Positions 8,646 through 18,738 of a stretch of 64,000 nt of DNA are shown here, in pieces; position 1 is the first letter of the stretch; every line of letters begins with the position of its first letter. Under the pieces are notes generated by a model, which made no database searches, was not told the DNA's origin, and saw only the letters and a list, made by a program, of their open reading frames with translations. Origin of the DNA: Buttiauxella sp. B2 (lineage in GTDB: Bacteria; Pseudomonadota; Gammaproteobacteria; Enterobacterales; Enterobacteriaceae); NCBI RefSeq assembly GCF_006376615.1, contig NZ_VEXQ01000003.1, positions 62,001 through 126,000 of the forward strand. The letters run 5' to 3'. The position numbers and the translations under genes were made by a program.

Positions 8646-10073
8646 ATGTCAGTCACTCCAAAGTACAGCACTAAACAGCGTGCGCAAGACCGAGCCCGAA
8701 TCCTCCAAATTCTGTTAACCAATAAAGCGGTTGCCACTGGCATTCTGAGCAAGTCGCCGCCACCTGACTCACAAACCCCTGAGCAAGATATTTCAGAAAT
8801 AGTCACGCTGGTGGCAAGACTGCCTGCAGCCGATCTTGCCGATGTGTTGGAAGCCTTGCCGACAGAAGAACGCCATGCGTTATGGAGCCTGGTAAAAGAA
8901 GACCAACGTGGCAAAGTGCTGATTGAAGCCTCTGAAACCGTCTGGGACGATTTGATTGATGGGATGAGCGACAAAGAGTTGCTCAATGTCATTCACCCGC
9001 TGGATATCGACGATCAGATTTACCTCGCACAATATCTGCCTCGTGACTTGATGGGGCGCTTGCTGGCGACCTTGCCGCAAGAACAACGCGCTCGCGTAAG
9101 ACAAGTGCTGCACTTTGAAAAGCACAGTGTCGGCGCGATCATGGATTTCGAAGTCATCACTGTGCGGGCTGATGTCACGCTGGCGGTAGTGCAACGTTTC
9201 CTGCGTTTACGTGGCAAAGTGCCGCAAAACACCGATAAAGTTTTTGTGACCACGCGCGACAAAACACTACTTGGTGAACTGGGGTTAACCACAATTTTGT
9301 TACACGCGCCGCAGACGTTGGTCGCAAACGTAATGGACGACAATCCCACCTGTTTCGCCCCTGAAGACAACGATGAAGCCGCTGCGCGTACCTTTGAACG
9401 TGATGACTTAGTCAGTGCGGCAGTTATCGACAGCAGCGGCAAACTGATTGGCCGCCTGACCATTGATGAAATCGTTGACGTGGTTTACGAAGAAACCGAT
9501 ACCGATTTACGTCGAATGGGTGGCTTGAGCGCTGAAGAAGATGTGTTCGCACCTGTCAGCAAAGCGGTAAAAGCCCGTTGGGCATGGCTTGCCTTAAACC
9601 TGTGCACTGCGTTTATTGCATCCCGGGTTATTGGTATGTTTGAACATACCATTTCCCAACTGGTGGCTTTGGCTTCTCTGATGCCGATTGTTGCGGGTAT
9701 TGGCGGCAACACAGGAAACCAGACAATAACCATGATTGTGCGGGCGCTCGCCCTGCAACATATTCAGCCGGGCAACTTCTCATTCCTGGTGCTCCGTGAG
9801 CTGGGTGTTGCCTTGTTTAACGGTATTATCTGGGGTGGAGTAATGGGTTGTGTTACCTGGTTACTTTACGATGATCTTGCTTTAGGTGCCGTAATGACGC
9901 TGGCAATGGTGCTTAATCTGTTGGTTGCTTCATTGATGGGCGTTTTGATCCCGATGGTTATGACGCGCATGGGAAAAGACCCCGCGGTTGGCTCAAGCGT
10001 GATGATAACTGCTATCACCGACACCGGCGGGTTCTTTATTTTCCTCGGGCTCGCGACGATCTTTTTGCTCTAG
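8646..10073 (+). CDS. mgtE: MgtE-family magnesium transporter with CBS domains
   Basis: Predicted Mg2+ channel/transporter of the MgtE (SLC41-like) family. The 475 residues show the standard order: a helical N-terminal MgtE domain (about 45-150) rich in acidic residues, a pair of CBS domains (about 150-285) that in the family sense cytosolic Mg2+, a linking helix, and five membrane helices (about 310-475). The pore-helix motif PIVAGIGGNTGNQT is intact. The start at 8646 gives MSVTPKYS and lies just after a weak purine-rich stretch. No MgtE is present at this place in E. coli K-12, where modE, modF and acrZ lie before modA. Single gene with its own promoter region. Confidence 0.9.
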   Translation: MSVTPKYSTKQRAQDRARILQILLTNKAVATGILSKSPPPDSQTPEQDISEIVTLVARLPAADLADVLEALPTEERHALWSLVKEDQRGKVLIEASETVWDDLIDGMSDKELLNVIHPLDIDDQIYLAQYLPRDLMGRLLATLPQEQRARVRQVLHFEKHSVGAIMDFEVITVRADVTLAVVQRFLRLRGKVPQNTDKVFVTTRDKTLLGELGLTTILLHAPQTLVANVMDDNPTCFAPEDNDEAAARTFERDDLVSAAVIDSSGKLIGRLTIDEIVDVVYEETDTDLRRMGGLSAEEDVFAPVSKAVKARWAWLALNLCTAFIASRVIGMFEHTISQLVALASLMPIVAGIGGNTGNQTITMIVRALALQHIQPGNFSFLVLRELGVALFNGIIWGGVMGCVTWLLYDDLALGAVMTLAMVLNLLVASLMGVLIPMVMTRMGKDPAVGSSVMITAITDTGGFFIFLGLATIFLL

Positions 10074-10152
10074 TCCTGGTGGAGTGAACATTCGTGGAAG
10101 GTAAACTTTCCGCTGATCCTGCCGATAAGTTCTGTAATTTAGCGCCTTGCAT

Positions 10153-10176
10153 CGTTATATTGTGTAGTACATAACG
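10153..10176. promoter_or_regulatory. ModE-binding site of the modABC promoter
   Basis: A 24-base imperfect palindrome beginning CGTTATATTGTG and ending TACATAACG nearly matches the E. coli modA operator (CGTTATATTGT...TACATAACG). It ends 20 bases before the modA start codon, so molybdate-loaded ModE would block transcription. modE itself is not in this window. Confidence 0.9.
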
Positions 10177-10195
10177 AAACTCAGTGGAGTAAAAC

Positions 10196-10969
10196 ATGGC
10201 TAAGCAGTGGGTACGTCTGGCATTAGGCGCAGCATTGAGCGTCAGCCTCGCAGGGCAAGCATTCGCCGATAACAGCAAAATTACCGTTTTTGCAGCAGCA
10301 TCTTTAACCAATGCGATGCAGGATATTGCAACTCAATATCAGAAAGGCAAAACCGTCGAAATCGCTTCTTCTTTCGCTTCATCCTCAACGCTTGCACGCC
10401 AGATTGAAGCAGGTGCACCTGCTGATTTATTCATCTCTGCTGACCAGAAATGGATGGATTACGCAGTGAGCAAAGATGCGATTAAAGCTGACACACGCGA
10501 AACTCTTCTCGGTAACAGCCTTGTTGTTGTTGCTCCTAAAGCCAGTAAAATTGGCGATGTGGCGATCAATGCTAAAACAGACTGGACGGCCTTGCTGAAT
10601 GGCGGCCGCCTGGCAGTTGGTGATCCAGACCACGTTCCAGCGGGTATTTACGCTAAAGAAGCGCTGCAAAAATTAGGTGCCTGGGATACGCTTTCGCCGA
10701 AACTTGCTCCGGCTGAAGACGTACGTGGCGCGCTGGTGCTGGTTGAACGTGATGAAGCACCACTTGGTATCGTTTACGGTTCTGACGCGGTGGCAAGCAA
10801 AGGCGTGAAAGTAGTGGGTACATTCCCTGAAGATTCGCACAAGAAAGTGGAATACCCGATTGCCATTGTAAAAGGCCACGACAACCCAACGGTTAGCGCG
10901 TTTTACACCTATCTTAAAGGACCGGAAGCTGCAGCTATCTTCCAACGTTACGGATTTACGACAAAATAA
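10196..10969 (+). CDS. modA: Molybdate ABC transporter, periplasmic binding protein
   Basis: Captures molybdate or tungstate in the periplasm for the ModBC importer. 257 residues with a signal peptide of about 24 residues (cleavage AFA/DNSK). The mature part shows the family stretches ITVFAAASLTNAMQDIA and APADLFISAD that line the oxyanion pocket. Preceded by a ModE box; TGGAGTAAAAC precedes the ATG. The stop codon overlaps the modB start by one base. Supplies molybdenum for the cofactor made by moaABCDE further along the window. Confidence 0.95.
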   Translation: MAKQWVRLALGAALSVSLAGQAFADNSKITVFAAASLTNAMQDIATQYQKGKTVEIASSFASSSTLARQIEAGAPADLFISADQKWMDYAVSKDAIKADTRETLLGNSLVVVAPKASKIGDVAINAKTDWTALLNGGRLAVGDPDHVPAGIYAKEALQKLGAWDTLSPKLAPAEDVRGALVLVERDEAPLGIVYGSDAVASKGVKVVGTFPEDSHKKVEYPIAIVKGHDNPTVSAFYTYLKGPEAAAIFQRYGFTTK

Positions 10970-11661
10970 TGATATTGACCGATCCCGAATGGCAGGCGGT
11001 ACTGCTGAGCCTGAAAGTCTCAACCCTTGCGGTGCTGTTTAGTCTTCCTTTTGGGGTCTTCTTTGCCTGGGTGCTGGTGCGTTGCCGATTCCCAGGTAAA
11101 GCCTTACTCGACAGTATTATCCATCTCCCATTAGTTCTTCCTCCGGTGGTTGTCGGCTATTTATTGCTGATTGCAATGGGCCGACGTGGTGTTATCGGAG
11201 CCTGGGTTTACGACGTCTTTGGTATCACCTTTGCGTTCAGTTGGCGCGGTGCCGTACTTGCCGCAGCGGTGATGTCCTTCCCGCTGATGGTCCGCGCGAT
11301 TCGCCTGGCGCTTGAAAGTGTGGATATGAAACTCGAACAGGCCGCACGCACGCTGGGTGCTGGTCGCTGGCGCGTATTCTGCACTATTACACTGCCGCTG
11401 ACCTTGCCTGGCATTATTGCTGGAACAGTGCTGGCATTTGCGCGTGCACTTGGTGAGTTCGGTGCGACCATTACCTTCGTTTCGAATATTCCTGGTGAAA
11501 CCCGAACCATTCCTTCTGCAATGTATACCCTGATTCAAACGCCCGGTGGTGAAAGCGCTGCGGCGCGTTTGTGCGTGATTTCTATTGTGTTGGCACTGGT
11601 GTCTTTGCTGGTGGCGGAATGGTTAGCGCGACAGAGCCGTAAACGGATAGGGGCACTCTGA
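10969..11661 (+). CDS. modB: Molybdate ABC transporter permease
   Basis: Inner-membrane channel of the molybdate importer, 230 residues with about five membrane helices. The cytoplasmic EAA loop ([15 protein letters not shown]...LPLTLPGI, near residues 123-150), which docks onto the ATPase, is intact. Start overlaps the modA stop (ATAATGA) and its stop overlaps the modC start (TGATG), indicating tight translational coupling in modABC. Confidence 0.95.
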   Translation: MILTDPEWQAVLLSLKVSTLAVLFSLPFGVFFAWVLVRCRFPGKALLDSIIHLPLVLPPVVVGYLLLIAMGRRGVIGAWVYDVFGITFAFSWRGAVLAAAVMSFPLMVRAIRLALESVDMKLEQAARTLGAGRWRVFCTITLPLTLPGIIAGTVLAFARALGEFGATITFVSNIPGETRTIPSAMYTLIQTPGGESAAARLCVISIVLALVSLLVAEWLARQSRKRIGAL

Positions 11662-12719
11662 TGCTGGAGCTGAATTTTGTTCAAACGCTGGGCGACCACC
11701 GATTAGTGATTAATGAAACCTTACCGGGGCAGGGAATTACTGCTGTATTTGGTGTTTCTGGCGCTGGGAAGACCTCGCTTATTAATGCTATTAGCGGCCT
11801 GACTCACCCGCAACAAGGTCGAATCGTGCTTAACGATCGCGTATTGAGCGATGCTGAAAATAAACGTTTCCTGGCACCTGAAAAACGCCGCATTGGCTAC
11901 GTATTCCAGGATGCGCGTCTGTTCCCGCATTATCGTGTTCGTGGCAACCTGAAATATGGCATGCCAAGAAGTGCTGCCGGGCAGTTTGATAAACTGGTCG
12001 CTCTGCTGGGCATTGAACCGCTGTTGGAACGTTTCCCGTGGAGCCTGTCCGGTGGTGAAAAACAGCGTGTGGCGATTGGCCGTGCATTGTTAACTGCGCC
12101 AGAGTTGCTGCTGCTTGATGAGCCGCTCGCCTCGCTGGATATCCCGCGTAAGCGCGAATTGCTGCCGTATCTGCAACGTCTGGCACGCGAAATTAATATC
12201 CCGATGCTTTACGTTAGCCACTCTCTGGAAGAAATCGTCCATTTGGCGGATAAAGTGCTGGTGCTTGACGGCGGTGAAGTCAAAGCATTTGGCAATCTGG
12301 AAGCGGTGTGGGGCAGCAGTGTGATGCACCCGTGGTTGCCAAAAGAGCAACAAAGCAGTGTGCTAAAAGTCACCGTAATGGAGCACCATCCGCATTATTC
12401 GATGACCGCACTGGCGCTAGGTGACCAGCATCTGTGGGTGAATAAACTGGATAAACCGCTGCAATCGTCATTACGTATTCGTATTCAGGCATCGGACGTT
12501 TCTTTGGTTCTTCAACCCCCGGTGAACAGCAGTATTCGTAACGTGCTGCGTGCAAAAGTCGCACAGTGTTTTGACGATGAAGGGCAGGTTGAAGTGCAGT
12601 TGGAAGTGGGCTCAAGAATATTATGGGCGCGCATAAGCCCGTGGGCGCGTGATGAACTCTCAATAAAACCAGGCCAGTGGCTGTATGCGCAAATCAAAAG
12701 TGTTTCGATAACTGCATGA
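11661..12719 (+). CDS. modC: Molybdate ABC transporter ATPase
   Basis: Energises molybdate import. 352 residues: Walker A GVSGAGKT at 31-38, Q-loop VFQDARLF, signature [14 protein letters not shown], Walker [13 protein letters not shown], and a C-terminal molybdate-binding Mop/TOBE domain (about 290-350). One base of overlap with modB. A GC-rich hairpin follows the stop but without a T-run. The convergent ybhA comes next, as in E. coli. Confidence 0.95.
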   Translation: MLELNFVQTLGDHRLVINETLPGQGITAVFGVSGAGKTSLINAISGLTHPQQGRIVLNDRVLSDAENKRFLAPEKRRIGYVFQDARLFPHYRVRGNLKYGMPRSAAGQFDKLVALLGIEPLLERFPWSLSGGEKQRVAIGRALLTAPELLLLDEPLASLDIPRKRELLPYLQRLAREINIPMLYVSHSLEEIVHLADKVLVLDGGEVKAFGNLEAVWGSSVMHPWLPKEQQSSVLKVTVMEHHPHYSMTALALGDQHLWVNKLDKPLQSSLRIRIQASDVSLVLQPPVNSSIRNVLRAKVAQCFDDEGQVEVQLEVGSRILWARISPWARDELSIKPGQWLYAQIKSVSITA

Positions 12720-12724
12720 TTGAT

Positions 12725-12750
12725 AGGCGGGTACGCACGCTTACCCGCCT
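12725..12750. terminator. Hairpin between convergent modC and ybhA
   Basis: The inverted repeat AGGCGGGTA / TACCCGCCT with an eight-base loop lies between the two convergent stop codons. There is no clear U-tract on either strand, so termination may be weak or the hairpin may mainly protect 3' ends. Confidence 0.55.
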
Positions 12751-12756
12751 AAAAGA

Positions 12757-13575
12757 CTACAACAAATACTTATAAATCGTTTCGGCAATTCCAGTCTCAA
12801 GATTGGTACCAATCACCAAATCTGCACGCGCTTTAATTGCGTCATCGGCATTACCCATTGCAACGCCAAGCCCGGCAGTTTCCAGCATACTCAGGTCGTT
12901 AAAGTTATCACCAAACGCAATCACCTGGCTCATTGATAAGCCTTGCGACTCAACCCATTGCGCCAGACGTTTGCCTTTGCTGTTGCCGGTTTGCGCGACA
13001 TCAACCTGATCGTGCCATGACCACTCGCAAGCCAGGCCAAGCTGCTGTTCAACCACCTGGACAAAATCTTGCAATTTAACGGTGTCTTCATCGGTCAGGG
13101 CAAACTTCCAAATTGCGTCCACGTCATGTGCAGCTTGGCGTAGTGAGTTCACATGGCGGAACACTGGACGCTGAGCTTCAGGCAGTGATTTGGCCCAGTT
13201 TTCAGTACGCAAGACGTGCCCGGTTGGTTCCTGATACAACATCGCATCATCGACATACATCAACCCATGAACATTGTGGGTATCAAGCAAGTCAATCAAC
13301 TGGTTAGCCTGCTGAGGTTGCAATGGATCGGATGAAAGTACCTTTTTCGCATGATAATCATACAAATAAGTACCATTGCAGCAAATTGCAGGTGTATCCA
13401 GAGTCAGTGCCTGATAAAAAGGATGGATGGCAACGTGATGACGGCCCGTCACAATGACAACTTTCACGCCAGCGTCACGTGCGCGTTGTAAAGCTGTCAG
13501 TGATTCAGGAAGAATGGTTTTTTGCGGCGTGAGTAACGTGCCGTCAAGATCAAGGGCGATTACGCGATAAGTCAT
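12757..13575 (-). CDS. ybhA: HAD-superfamily phosphatase YbhA (pyridoxal phosphate phosphatase)
   Basis: Cof-type HAD hydrolase; the E. coli enzyme dephosphorylates pyridoxal phosphate and other sugar phosphates. 272 residues: motif I DLDGTLLT (nucleophile Asp9, acid Asp11), motif II Thr in IVTGR, motif III Lys in SKGKRL, and motif IV GDNFND. The C2-type cap lies between motifs II and III. It closely matches E. coli YbhA, for example in [11 protein letters not shown]. Convergent with modC and divergent from pgl, as in E. coli. Confidence 0.93.
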   Translation of the reverse strand: MTYRVIALDLDGTLLTPQKTILPESLTALQRARDAGVKVVIVTGRHHVAIHPFYQALTLDTPAICCNGTYLYDYHAKKVLSSDPLQPQQANQLIDLLDTHNVHGLMYVDDAMLYQEPTGHVLRTENWAKSLPEAQRPVFRHVNSLRQAAHDVDAIWKFALTDEDTVKLQDFVQVVEQQLGLACEWSWHDQVDVAQTGNSKGKRLAQWVESQGLSMSQVIAFGDNFNDLSMLETAGLGVAMGNADDAIKARADLVIGTNLETGIAETIYKYLL

Positions 13576-13717
13576 TAAAGGTTCCAGTCAAATTCAGAAT
13601 CATAAGGCCTGTGCCGATGTTACACCGCTTGCGGCGTTGTTCAAAATGGCAACACGAAGCGGCAAAACGCACTACCCTTGTGACTATTACTCAAGACGTT
13701 GGGAGGAGAGAGATTTC

Positions 13718-14716
13718 ATGAAACAAACAGTCTATACCGCCAGCCCGGAAAGCCAGCAAATTCACGTCTGGCAACTTAATCAAGCCGGTGAGCTGACCCT
13801 CGTGCAGGTGGTTGATGTGCCAGGCCAGGTTCAGCCGATGGTCATCAGCCCTGATAAACGTTACTTGTACGTTGGTGTGCGCCCTGAGTTTCGCGTTATT
13901 GCTTACCGCATCACTCCGGACGATGGCACGCTCACCGAAGCGGGTGTGACGGCAATACCGGGCAGTCCAACACATATTTCTACTGACCATCAGGGCCGTT
14001 TCCTGTTCAGTGCCTCTTACAATTCGGGCAGCGTAAGCGTTGTAAGTCTGGGTGCCGATGGCAAACCTTGTGAAGTTGTCGATACGGTTGAAGGGTTAGA
14101 AGGTTGCCACTCAGCCAACATTACCCCGGACAACCGCACGCTGTGGGTTCCTGCTCTGAAACAAGATCGTATCTGCCAGTTTACTTTGTCTGATGACGGC
14201 AAACTGGTCGCGCAGAATCCGGCTGAAGTGATCACCGTTGAAGGAGCTGGGCCGCGCCATATGGTGTTCCACCCGAATCAACAATACGGCTACTGTGTTA
14301 ATGAATTGAATGGCTCTGTGGATGTTTGGGAGCTGAAAAACGCCTACGGCAAAATTGAATGCGTGCAAACGCTCGATATCATGCCACCAGACTTCTCTGA
14401 CACCCGCTGGGCAGCAGATATTCACATCACGCCTGATGGTCGCCATCTTTACACTTGCGATCGTACCGCCAGCATCATCACGGTATTTAGCGTGTCAGAA
14501 GATGGCAGCGTACTGGCGGTGGAAGGTTATCAGCCGACTGAAACCCAACCACGCGGCTTCAATATTGACCACAGCGGTAAGTACCTGATTGCAGCCGGCC
14601 AAAAATCGCATCATATTGCGGTTTACCAGATAACGGGTGAGCAAGGTTTGCTGGAAGAAAAAGGCCGTTATGCCGTGGGGCAAGGGCCGATGTGGGTAGT
14701 CGTAAACGCGCACTAA
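13718..14716 (+). CDS. pgl: 6-phosphogluconolactonase (beta-propeller type)
   Basis: Hydrolyses 6-phosphogluconolactone, the second step of the oxidative pentose phosphate pathway, in the cytosol. The start at 13718 ([12 protein letters not shown]) follows GGGAGGAGAG and gives 332 residues (E. coli 331); an upstream in-frame start is longer but lacks homology. The protein is a lactonase-type seven-bladed propeller, seen as recurring blade segments such as [15 protein letters not shown] and [12 protein letters not shown]. Ends at a shared bidirectional terminator with ybhC. Confidence 0.95.
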   Translation: MKQTVYTASPESQQIHVWQLNQAGELTLVQVVDVPGQVQPMVISPDKRYLYVGVRPEFRVIAYRITPDDGTLTEAGVTAIPGSPTHISTDHQGRFLFSASYNSGSVSVVSLGADGKPCEVVDTVEGLEGCHSANITPDNRTLWVPALKQDRICQFTLSDDGKLVAQNPAEVITVEGAGPRHMVFHPNQQYGYCVNELNGSVDVWELKNAYGKIECVQTLDIMPPDFSDTRWAADIHITPDGRHLYTCDRTASIITVFSVSEDGSVLAVEGYQPTETQPRGFNIDHSGKYLIAAGQKSHHIAVYQITGEQGLLEEKGRYAVGQGPMWVVVNAH

Positions 14717-14736
14717 TCGTTTGATGATTAGGCATA

Positions 14737-14764
14737 AAAAAACCTCGCGATTGCGAGGTTTTTT
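14737..14764. terminator. Bidirectional terminator between pgl and ybhC
   Basis: The hairpin AAAAAACCTCGC-GATT-GCGAGGTTTTTT is flanked by A-run and T-run, so it can end transcription from both converging genes. Confidence 0.92.
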
Positions 14765-14786
14765 GTTCTAAGCATAACGCTTATGT

Positions 14787-16085
14787 TTATTCAGCAACGA
14801 CCTGGCTGCCTACGCCACGGTTGTTGAATTCCCACATGCGGTTTGCATTAACGTCATTCAGATCGCGCTGGATTTCGCCTTTCTCGCCTTTCGTACCGAT
14901 ATTGCCGGTAAACGGACGCTTAGAGCCTGCGGCATCGGCCCAAGGTTTCGCAGTGTTGAAACCTTCGTTGATCACGCTGTCACGAATAACAACCTGGCCA
15001 TTGGAAGTCTGGCCTGCGGTATAACCGTTTTCGCTGGCCTCAACATCCCATGCACGGCCCAGTTGGGCGACGTTATCGCCAGCAGCGGTGAAGCGGCTAT
15101 TGATGGCCAGGAAACCGTAATAAATATTCGGCAACGTAGCAGGTGCAAACACGGTGCCTTCTTTTGTACGGCTGTTAACCAGACGGAAGTCGGTATTTTC
15201 GAACACCACAGCACCACGACCCGAAGCCACATCTACATCGCCTTCAATGTAGCTGTTAGTGACTAAAGTACGGGTCTGGCGGTCATTTAACAGACGGTTT
15301 TGCACATCGCTGTTAGTAACGAAGAATGTGTTCTGACGGCCCAGCAGGTGAACATTGTTCAACTGGACTTTGTCGCCGTCGGTACGCAATGCTACGGCCT
15401 GATGGTTACCCGCATCAACGCTGTCACCCAGGGTGTTCGCGATGGTCAGGTTTTGCATCTGCAAACCATTGTTCTGTGACCAGACAGCGGCAGAACACAT
15501 GATGCCTACGGTGGCATTGCGCTTGCTCTGGCAGCTGTCAAACATGTACCAGGCTGGTTTACCCGGCATATATTTGCCTGATGGGTTAACCGCACGACGC
15601 CAGGTATTCACATCGATTTCTGAGTCCAGCGGCATAGTGATTTTTACATCGCTGGCATTATCCGTTGTGCCGTACAAAGTCACGCTACCGGAACCGGCTG
15701 GAACATAAACTGTACCGACATATTCGCCTGGCTGAATGGCGATGTACTGGCGAGTGTTGCTGTGTTTCATCATCGCGGCATCAACTGCAGCCTGAATCGA
15801 CGTATGCGTTACACCTTCGCCACCGGCGGCACCGACAACAAAGTCAGGCTGCTGCGGAACACGAATAGATGACGGCGCCCACGGCGCTTCATCTTTATTC
15901 TTAGAAGAGAAATAACGTGTCTGAACAAAGTTCTGCGCTTCATCGGACGATAAAACGGGACGAGACTGAGTTCCTGGCGCCACTTGCGTAGAAGGGCGGT
16001 CTTCCGGAGGTGTTGAGCTACAGGCAGACAAAGCCACAGCAAAAGCGAGCACGGCTGCCCGACGAGAAACCGAAAATGTGTTCAA
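14787..16085 (-). CDS. ybhC: YbhC outer-membrane lipoprotein of the pectin methylesterase family
   Basis: Right-handed beta-helix protein with the carbohydrate esterase family 8 fold; the E. coli protein has been reported to have acyl-CoA thioesterase activity rather than pectinase activity. A TTG start at 16085 is chosen because AAGGAG lies six bases before it and the protein then begins (M)NTFSVSR like E. coli; another TTG at 16106 lies before that ribosome site. 432 residues with lipobox LSAC, so Cys22 is lipidated. Conserved stretches include PGEYVGTVYVPAG, ALRTDGDKVQLNNV and GRQNTFFVTNS. Monocistronic; shares a terminator with pgl. Confidence 0.88.
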   Translation of the reverse strand: MNTFSVSRRAAVLAFAVALSACSSTPPEDRPSTQVAPGTQSRPVLSSDEAQNFVQTRYFSSKNKDEAPWAPSSIRVPQQPDFVVGAAGGEGVTHTSIQAAVDAAMMKHSNTRQYIAIQPGEYVGTVYVPAGSGSVTLYGTTDNASDVKITMPLDSEIDVNTWRRAVNPSGKYMPGKPAWYMFDSCQSKRNATVGIMCSAAVWSQNNGLQMQNLTIANTLGDSVDAGNHQAVALRTDGDKVQLNNVHLLGRQNTFFVTNSDVQNRLLNDRQTRTLVTNSYIEGDVDVASGRGAVVFENTDFRLVNSRTKEGTVFAPATLPNIYYGFLAINSRFTAAGDNVAQLGRAWDVEASENGYTAGQTSNGQVVIRDSVINEGFNTAKPWADAAGSKRPFTGNIGTKGEKGEIQRDLNDVNANRMWEFNNRGVGSQVVAE

Positions 16086-16198
16086 GGCTTGCTCCTTGCA
16101 ATGCAAATAAAAATGGGGGGATCTGAAAGTCTGCTTTTTTATACTAAGTTGAGCGAAACGGGAAGCCGATTGTGCAAATCGGCTTCATAAAAAGAGGA

Positions 16199-16675
16199 TT
16201 AACTGAACATCGCGGTTATAGAAGCACTTCCTAATGAGTGGAAATGGACGTTAAAACCCACCATGGCACCCGATGCCTGTTCGTCAACTTCGAGTTGTTC
16301 AACGTCGATGGCGTGAACGGTGAAAATATAGCGATGGGTTTCACCTTTTGGCGGTGCCGCACCACCATATCCGCTTTGGCCGAAATCGGTACGCGTCTGA
16401 ATTGCCGGTTCTGGCAAGTCTGCTAAATCCGAGCCGGAGCCTTGTGGCAGCACGCGAGTATCAGCAGGTAGATTCGCCACAACCCAGTGCCACCATCCAG
16501 AACCTGTTGGTGCGTCCGGGTCATAACACGTGACGACAAAACTTTTGGTTCCCGCAGGGACCTCATCCCACGCCAGATGGGGTGAAATATTGTCGCCTTC
16601 GTAGCCCATGCCGTTAAGAACGTGGCGTTGGGGGAGCTTTTCGCCTTCTTTAATGTCCTGACTAATGAGTTTCAT
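16199..16675 (-). CDS. ybhB: YbhB, phosphatidylethanolamine-binding-protein (PEBP) family
   Basis: Cytosolic member of the PEBP/RKIP family; the cellular role is not established. The start at 16675 (MKLISQD) follows CAGGAGCGCT and gives 158 residues, the E. coli length. An ATG at 16690 in the same frame overlaps the stop of the upstream gene but has no ribosome site of its own. Family motifs are present: the DPDAPTG phosphate-anion loop, WWHWVVANLP, and the GPxPP-like GAAPPKGETHRY. Probably co-transcribed with the DJ-1/PfpI gene in front of it. Confidence 0.92.
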   Translation of the reverse strand: MKLISQDIKEGEKLPQRHVLNGMGYEGDNISPHLAWDEVPAGTKSFVVTCYDPDAPTGSGWWHWVVANLPADTRVLPQGSGSDLADLPEPAIQTRTDFGQSGYGGAAPPKGETHRYIFTVHAIDVEQLEVDEQASGAMVGFNVHFHSLGSASITAMFS

Positions 16676-16689
16676 AGCGCTCCTGCTCA

Positions 16690-17370
16690 TCAGAGTTTAA
16701 GTAATTTCAGCAGTTCTTCAGCAGCAATCGCTGAAGACGCCGGATTTTGTCCAGTAACCAAATGCCCATCAACTACTGCGAATTCGCCCCAGTCATCGGT
16801 ACGTTCGAACAAACCACCGGCTTTTTTCAGTTCATCTTCCACCAGGAAAGGGACGACAGCGGTTAAGCCAACGCCTTCTTCTTCGCTATTGGTAAAACCG
16901 GTCACCCGTTTGCCTTTAACCAATGGTGTGCCGTTCGGTTTTGCCACTTTGCGCAATACACCAGGCGCGTGGCATACCGCACCGACTGGTTTACCTGCCG
17001 CCCAAAATTGCTCAATCAATTTGATTGAATGTGGGTCTTCAGCAAGGTCCCATAATGGCCCGTGGCCGCCGGGATAAAAAACAGCGTCAAAATCATCGGC
17101 GTGAATACTTTCAAGCTTTTCGGTATTGGCTAACAGTTTCTGTGCAGCCGTGTCGTTTCGGAAACGGCGAGTATCATCCGTTTGCGCGTCTGGTTCGTCA
17201 CTCTTGGGATCGAGCGGCGGTTGCCCACCTTTTGGCGAGGCAAGCGTCACGTTCAGCCCCGCATCATGAAAGACATAATACGGCGCGGCAAACTCCTCAA
17301 GCCAAAAGCCTGTGGGTTTGCCTGTATTACCTAGTTGATTGTGCGAGGTTAAAACCATGAGGATTTTCAT
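16690..17370 (-). CDS. DJ-1/PfpI-family protein, Hsp31/glyoxalase III-like
   Basis: 226 residues of the class I glutamine-amidotransferase-like fold, most like Hsp31/GLX3-type proteins that detoxify methylglyoxal without a cofactor. The nucleophile elbow AVCHAPG gives Cys133 followed by His134, and Glu25 or Glu26 in GFWLEEFA would be the acidic partner of the catalytic triad. The stop codon overlaps an in-frame ATG of ybhB (ATGA), suggesting co-expression. In E. coli, ybhB lies directly beside bioA, so this gene is an insertion at that junction. Possible activities are glyoxalase III, chaperone or deglycase; the sequence does not decide. Confidence 0.85.
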   Translation of the reverse strand: MKILMVLTSHNQLGNTGKPTGFWLEEFAAPYYVFHDAGLNVTLASPKGGQPPLDPKSDEPDAQTDDTRRFRNDTAAQKLLANTEKLESIHADDFDAVFYPGGHGPLWDLAEDPHSIKLIEQFWAAGKPVGAVCHAPGVLRKVAKPNGTPLVKGKRVTGFTNSEEEGVGLTAVVPFLVEDELKKAGGLFERTDDWGEFAVVDGHLVTGQNPASSAIAAEELLKLLKL

Positions 17371-17440
17371 CTAAGTCTCCCTGTTGGGCGCATGAAAAGA
17401 TCCTCGAAGTGTAGTGCATCAACGAGCGTATTGCTGGTTC

Positions 17441-18730
17441 TCAGTTTTTGAAAAATGCAGGATTCTCTACAGCTTCTGCTACGGCGTTAATCAGTTTGGC
17501 CAGCTGCTCATGGTTGATGACGTAAGGCGGCATCAAGTAAATTAAACGCCCAAACGGGCGAATCCAAACACCTTGTTCAACAAAGAATCCCTGAAGTGCT
17601 GCCATATCTACCGGATGATGTGTTTCTACCACACCAATCGCACCAAGCACGCGCACATCCGCTACTTGCTCGCATTCCTGCAAAGGTTTAAGTCCTGCCA
17701 ACAACTGCTGCTCCAACGCAATCACTTGCTGCTGCCAGTGACCTTCCTCCAGCAATGCGAGGCTTTCCGCAGCGACCGCGCAGGCCAGCGGATTACCCAT
17801 AAACGTTGGGCCATGCATAAAGCAACCGGCTTCGCCGTCGCTAATTGTTTCTGCGACCAAACGTGTGGTTAGTGTGGCGGAAAGCGTCATCGTGCCGCCG
17901 GTTAACGCTTTACCAAGGCACATAATATCCGGTGAAATCCCTGCGTGTTCACAGGCAAACAGTTTGCCGGTACGACCAAAACCAGTCGCAATTTCATCGG
18001 CAATCAGCAAAATTCCTTCACGGTCACACATGCGCCGAATACGGCGTAGCCACTCAGGGTGATAAAAACGCATTCCACCCGCACCCTGAACAATCGGCTC
18101 AAGGATGACGGCGGCAATTTCGTGGCGATGTGCGGCCATCAAACGCGCAAAAGGCACGATGTCCATCTCGTCCCACTCATTGTCAAAGCGGCAATTTGGC
18201 GCGGGGGCGAACAAGTGCTCCGGCAGATAACCCTGCCACAGACTGTGCATCGAGTTATCCGGGTCACAGACTGACATCGCACCAAAAGTATCGCCGTGGT
18301 AACCATGACGGAAGGTAAGAAATCGTTGGCGTGGCTCACCTTTTGCGTGCCAGTACTGCAATGCCATTTTCATCGCGACTTCGACGGCAACAGAACCTGA
18401 GTCAGCAAGAAACACGCATTCAAGATTTTCTGGCGTCATGGTGACCAGTTTACGGCACAGCGCGACAGCTGCCGGGTGCGTGATACCGCCAAACATCACG
18501 TGTGACATCTGGTCAATCTGGTCTTTCATCGCTTGATTTAAGCGCGGGTGATTGTAGCCATGAATCGCAGCCCACCACGATGACATCCCATCAACAAGGG
18601 CTTTACCATCAGCAAGTTGCAATTCGCAGCCTGAAGCCGCCACAACGGGATAAACCGGTAATGGTTGGGTCATAGAAGTGTACGGGTGCCAGATATGTTG
18701 TTGGTCGAACACTAAATCAGCAGGGGTCAT
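17441..18730 (-). CDS. bioA: Adenosylmethionine-8-amino-7-oxononanoate aminotransferase
   Basis: PLP-dependent class III aminotransferase that makes 7,8-diaminopelargonate, using S-adenosylmethionine as amino donor; third step of biotin ring assembly. 429 residues, the same as E. coli. Visible: the N-terminal substrate motif [22 protein letters not shown], the PLP-binding [11 protein letters not shown], and the Schiff-base lysine in LGKALTGG (about residue 274). Divergent from bioBFCD across an 89-base region containing the BirA operator, which controls both directions. Confidence 0.96.
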   Translation of the reverse strand: MTPADLVFDQQHIWHPYTSMTQPLPVYPVVAASGCELQLADGKALVDGMSSWWAAIHGYNHPRLNQAMKDQIDQMSHVMFGGITHPAAVALCRKLVTMTPENLECVFLADSGSVAVEVAMKMALQYWHAKGEPRQRFLTFRHGYHGDTFGAMSVCDPDNSMHSLWQGYLPEHLFAPAPNCRFDNEWDEMDIVPFARLMAAHRHEIAAVILEPIVQGAGGMRFYHPEWLRRIRRMCDREGILLIADEIATGFGRTGKLFACEHAGISPDIMCLGKALTGGTMTLSATLTTRLVAETISDGEAGCFMHGPTFMGNPLACAVAAESLALLEEGHWQQQVIALEQQLLAGLKPLQECEQVADVRVLGAIGVVETHHPVDMAALQGFFVEQGVWIRPFGRLIYLMPPYVINHEQLAKLINAVAEAVENPAFFKN

Positions 18731-18738
18731 AGGGTGAC

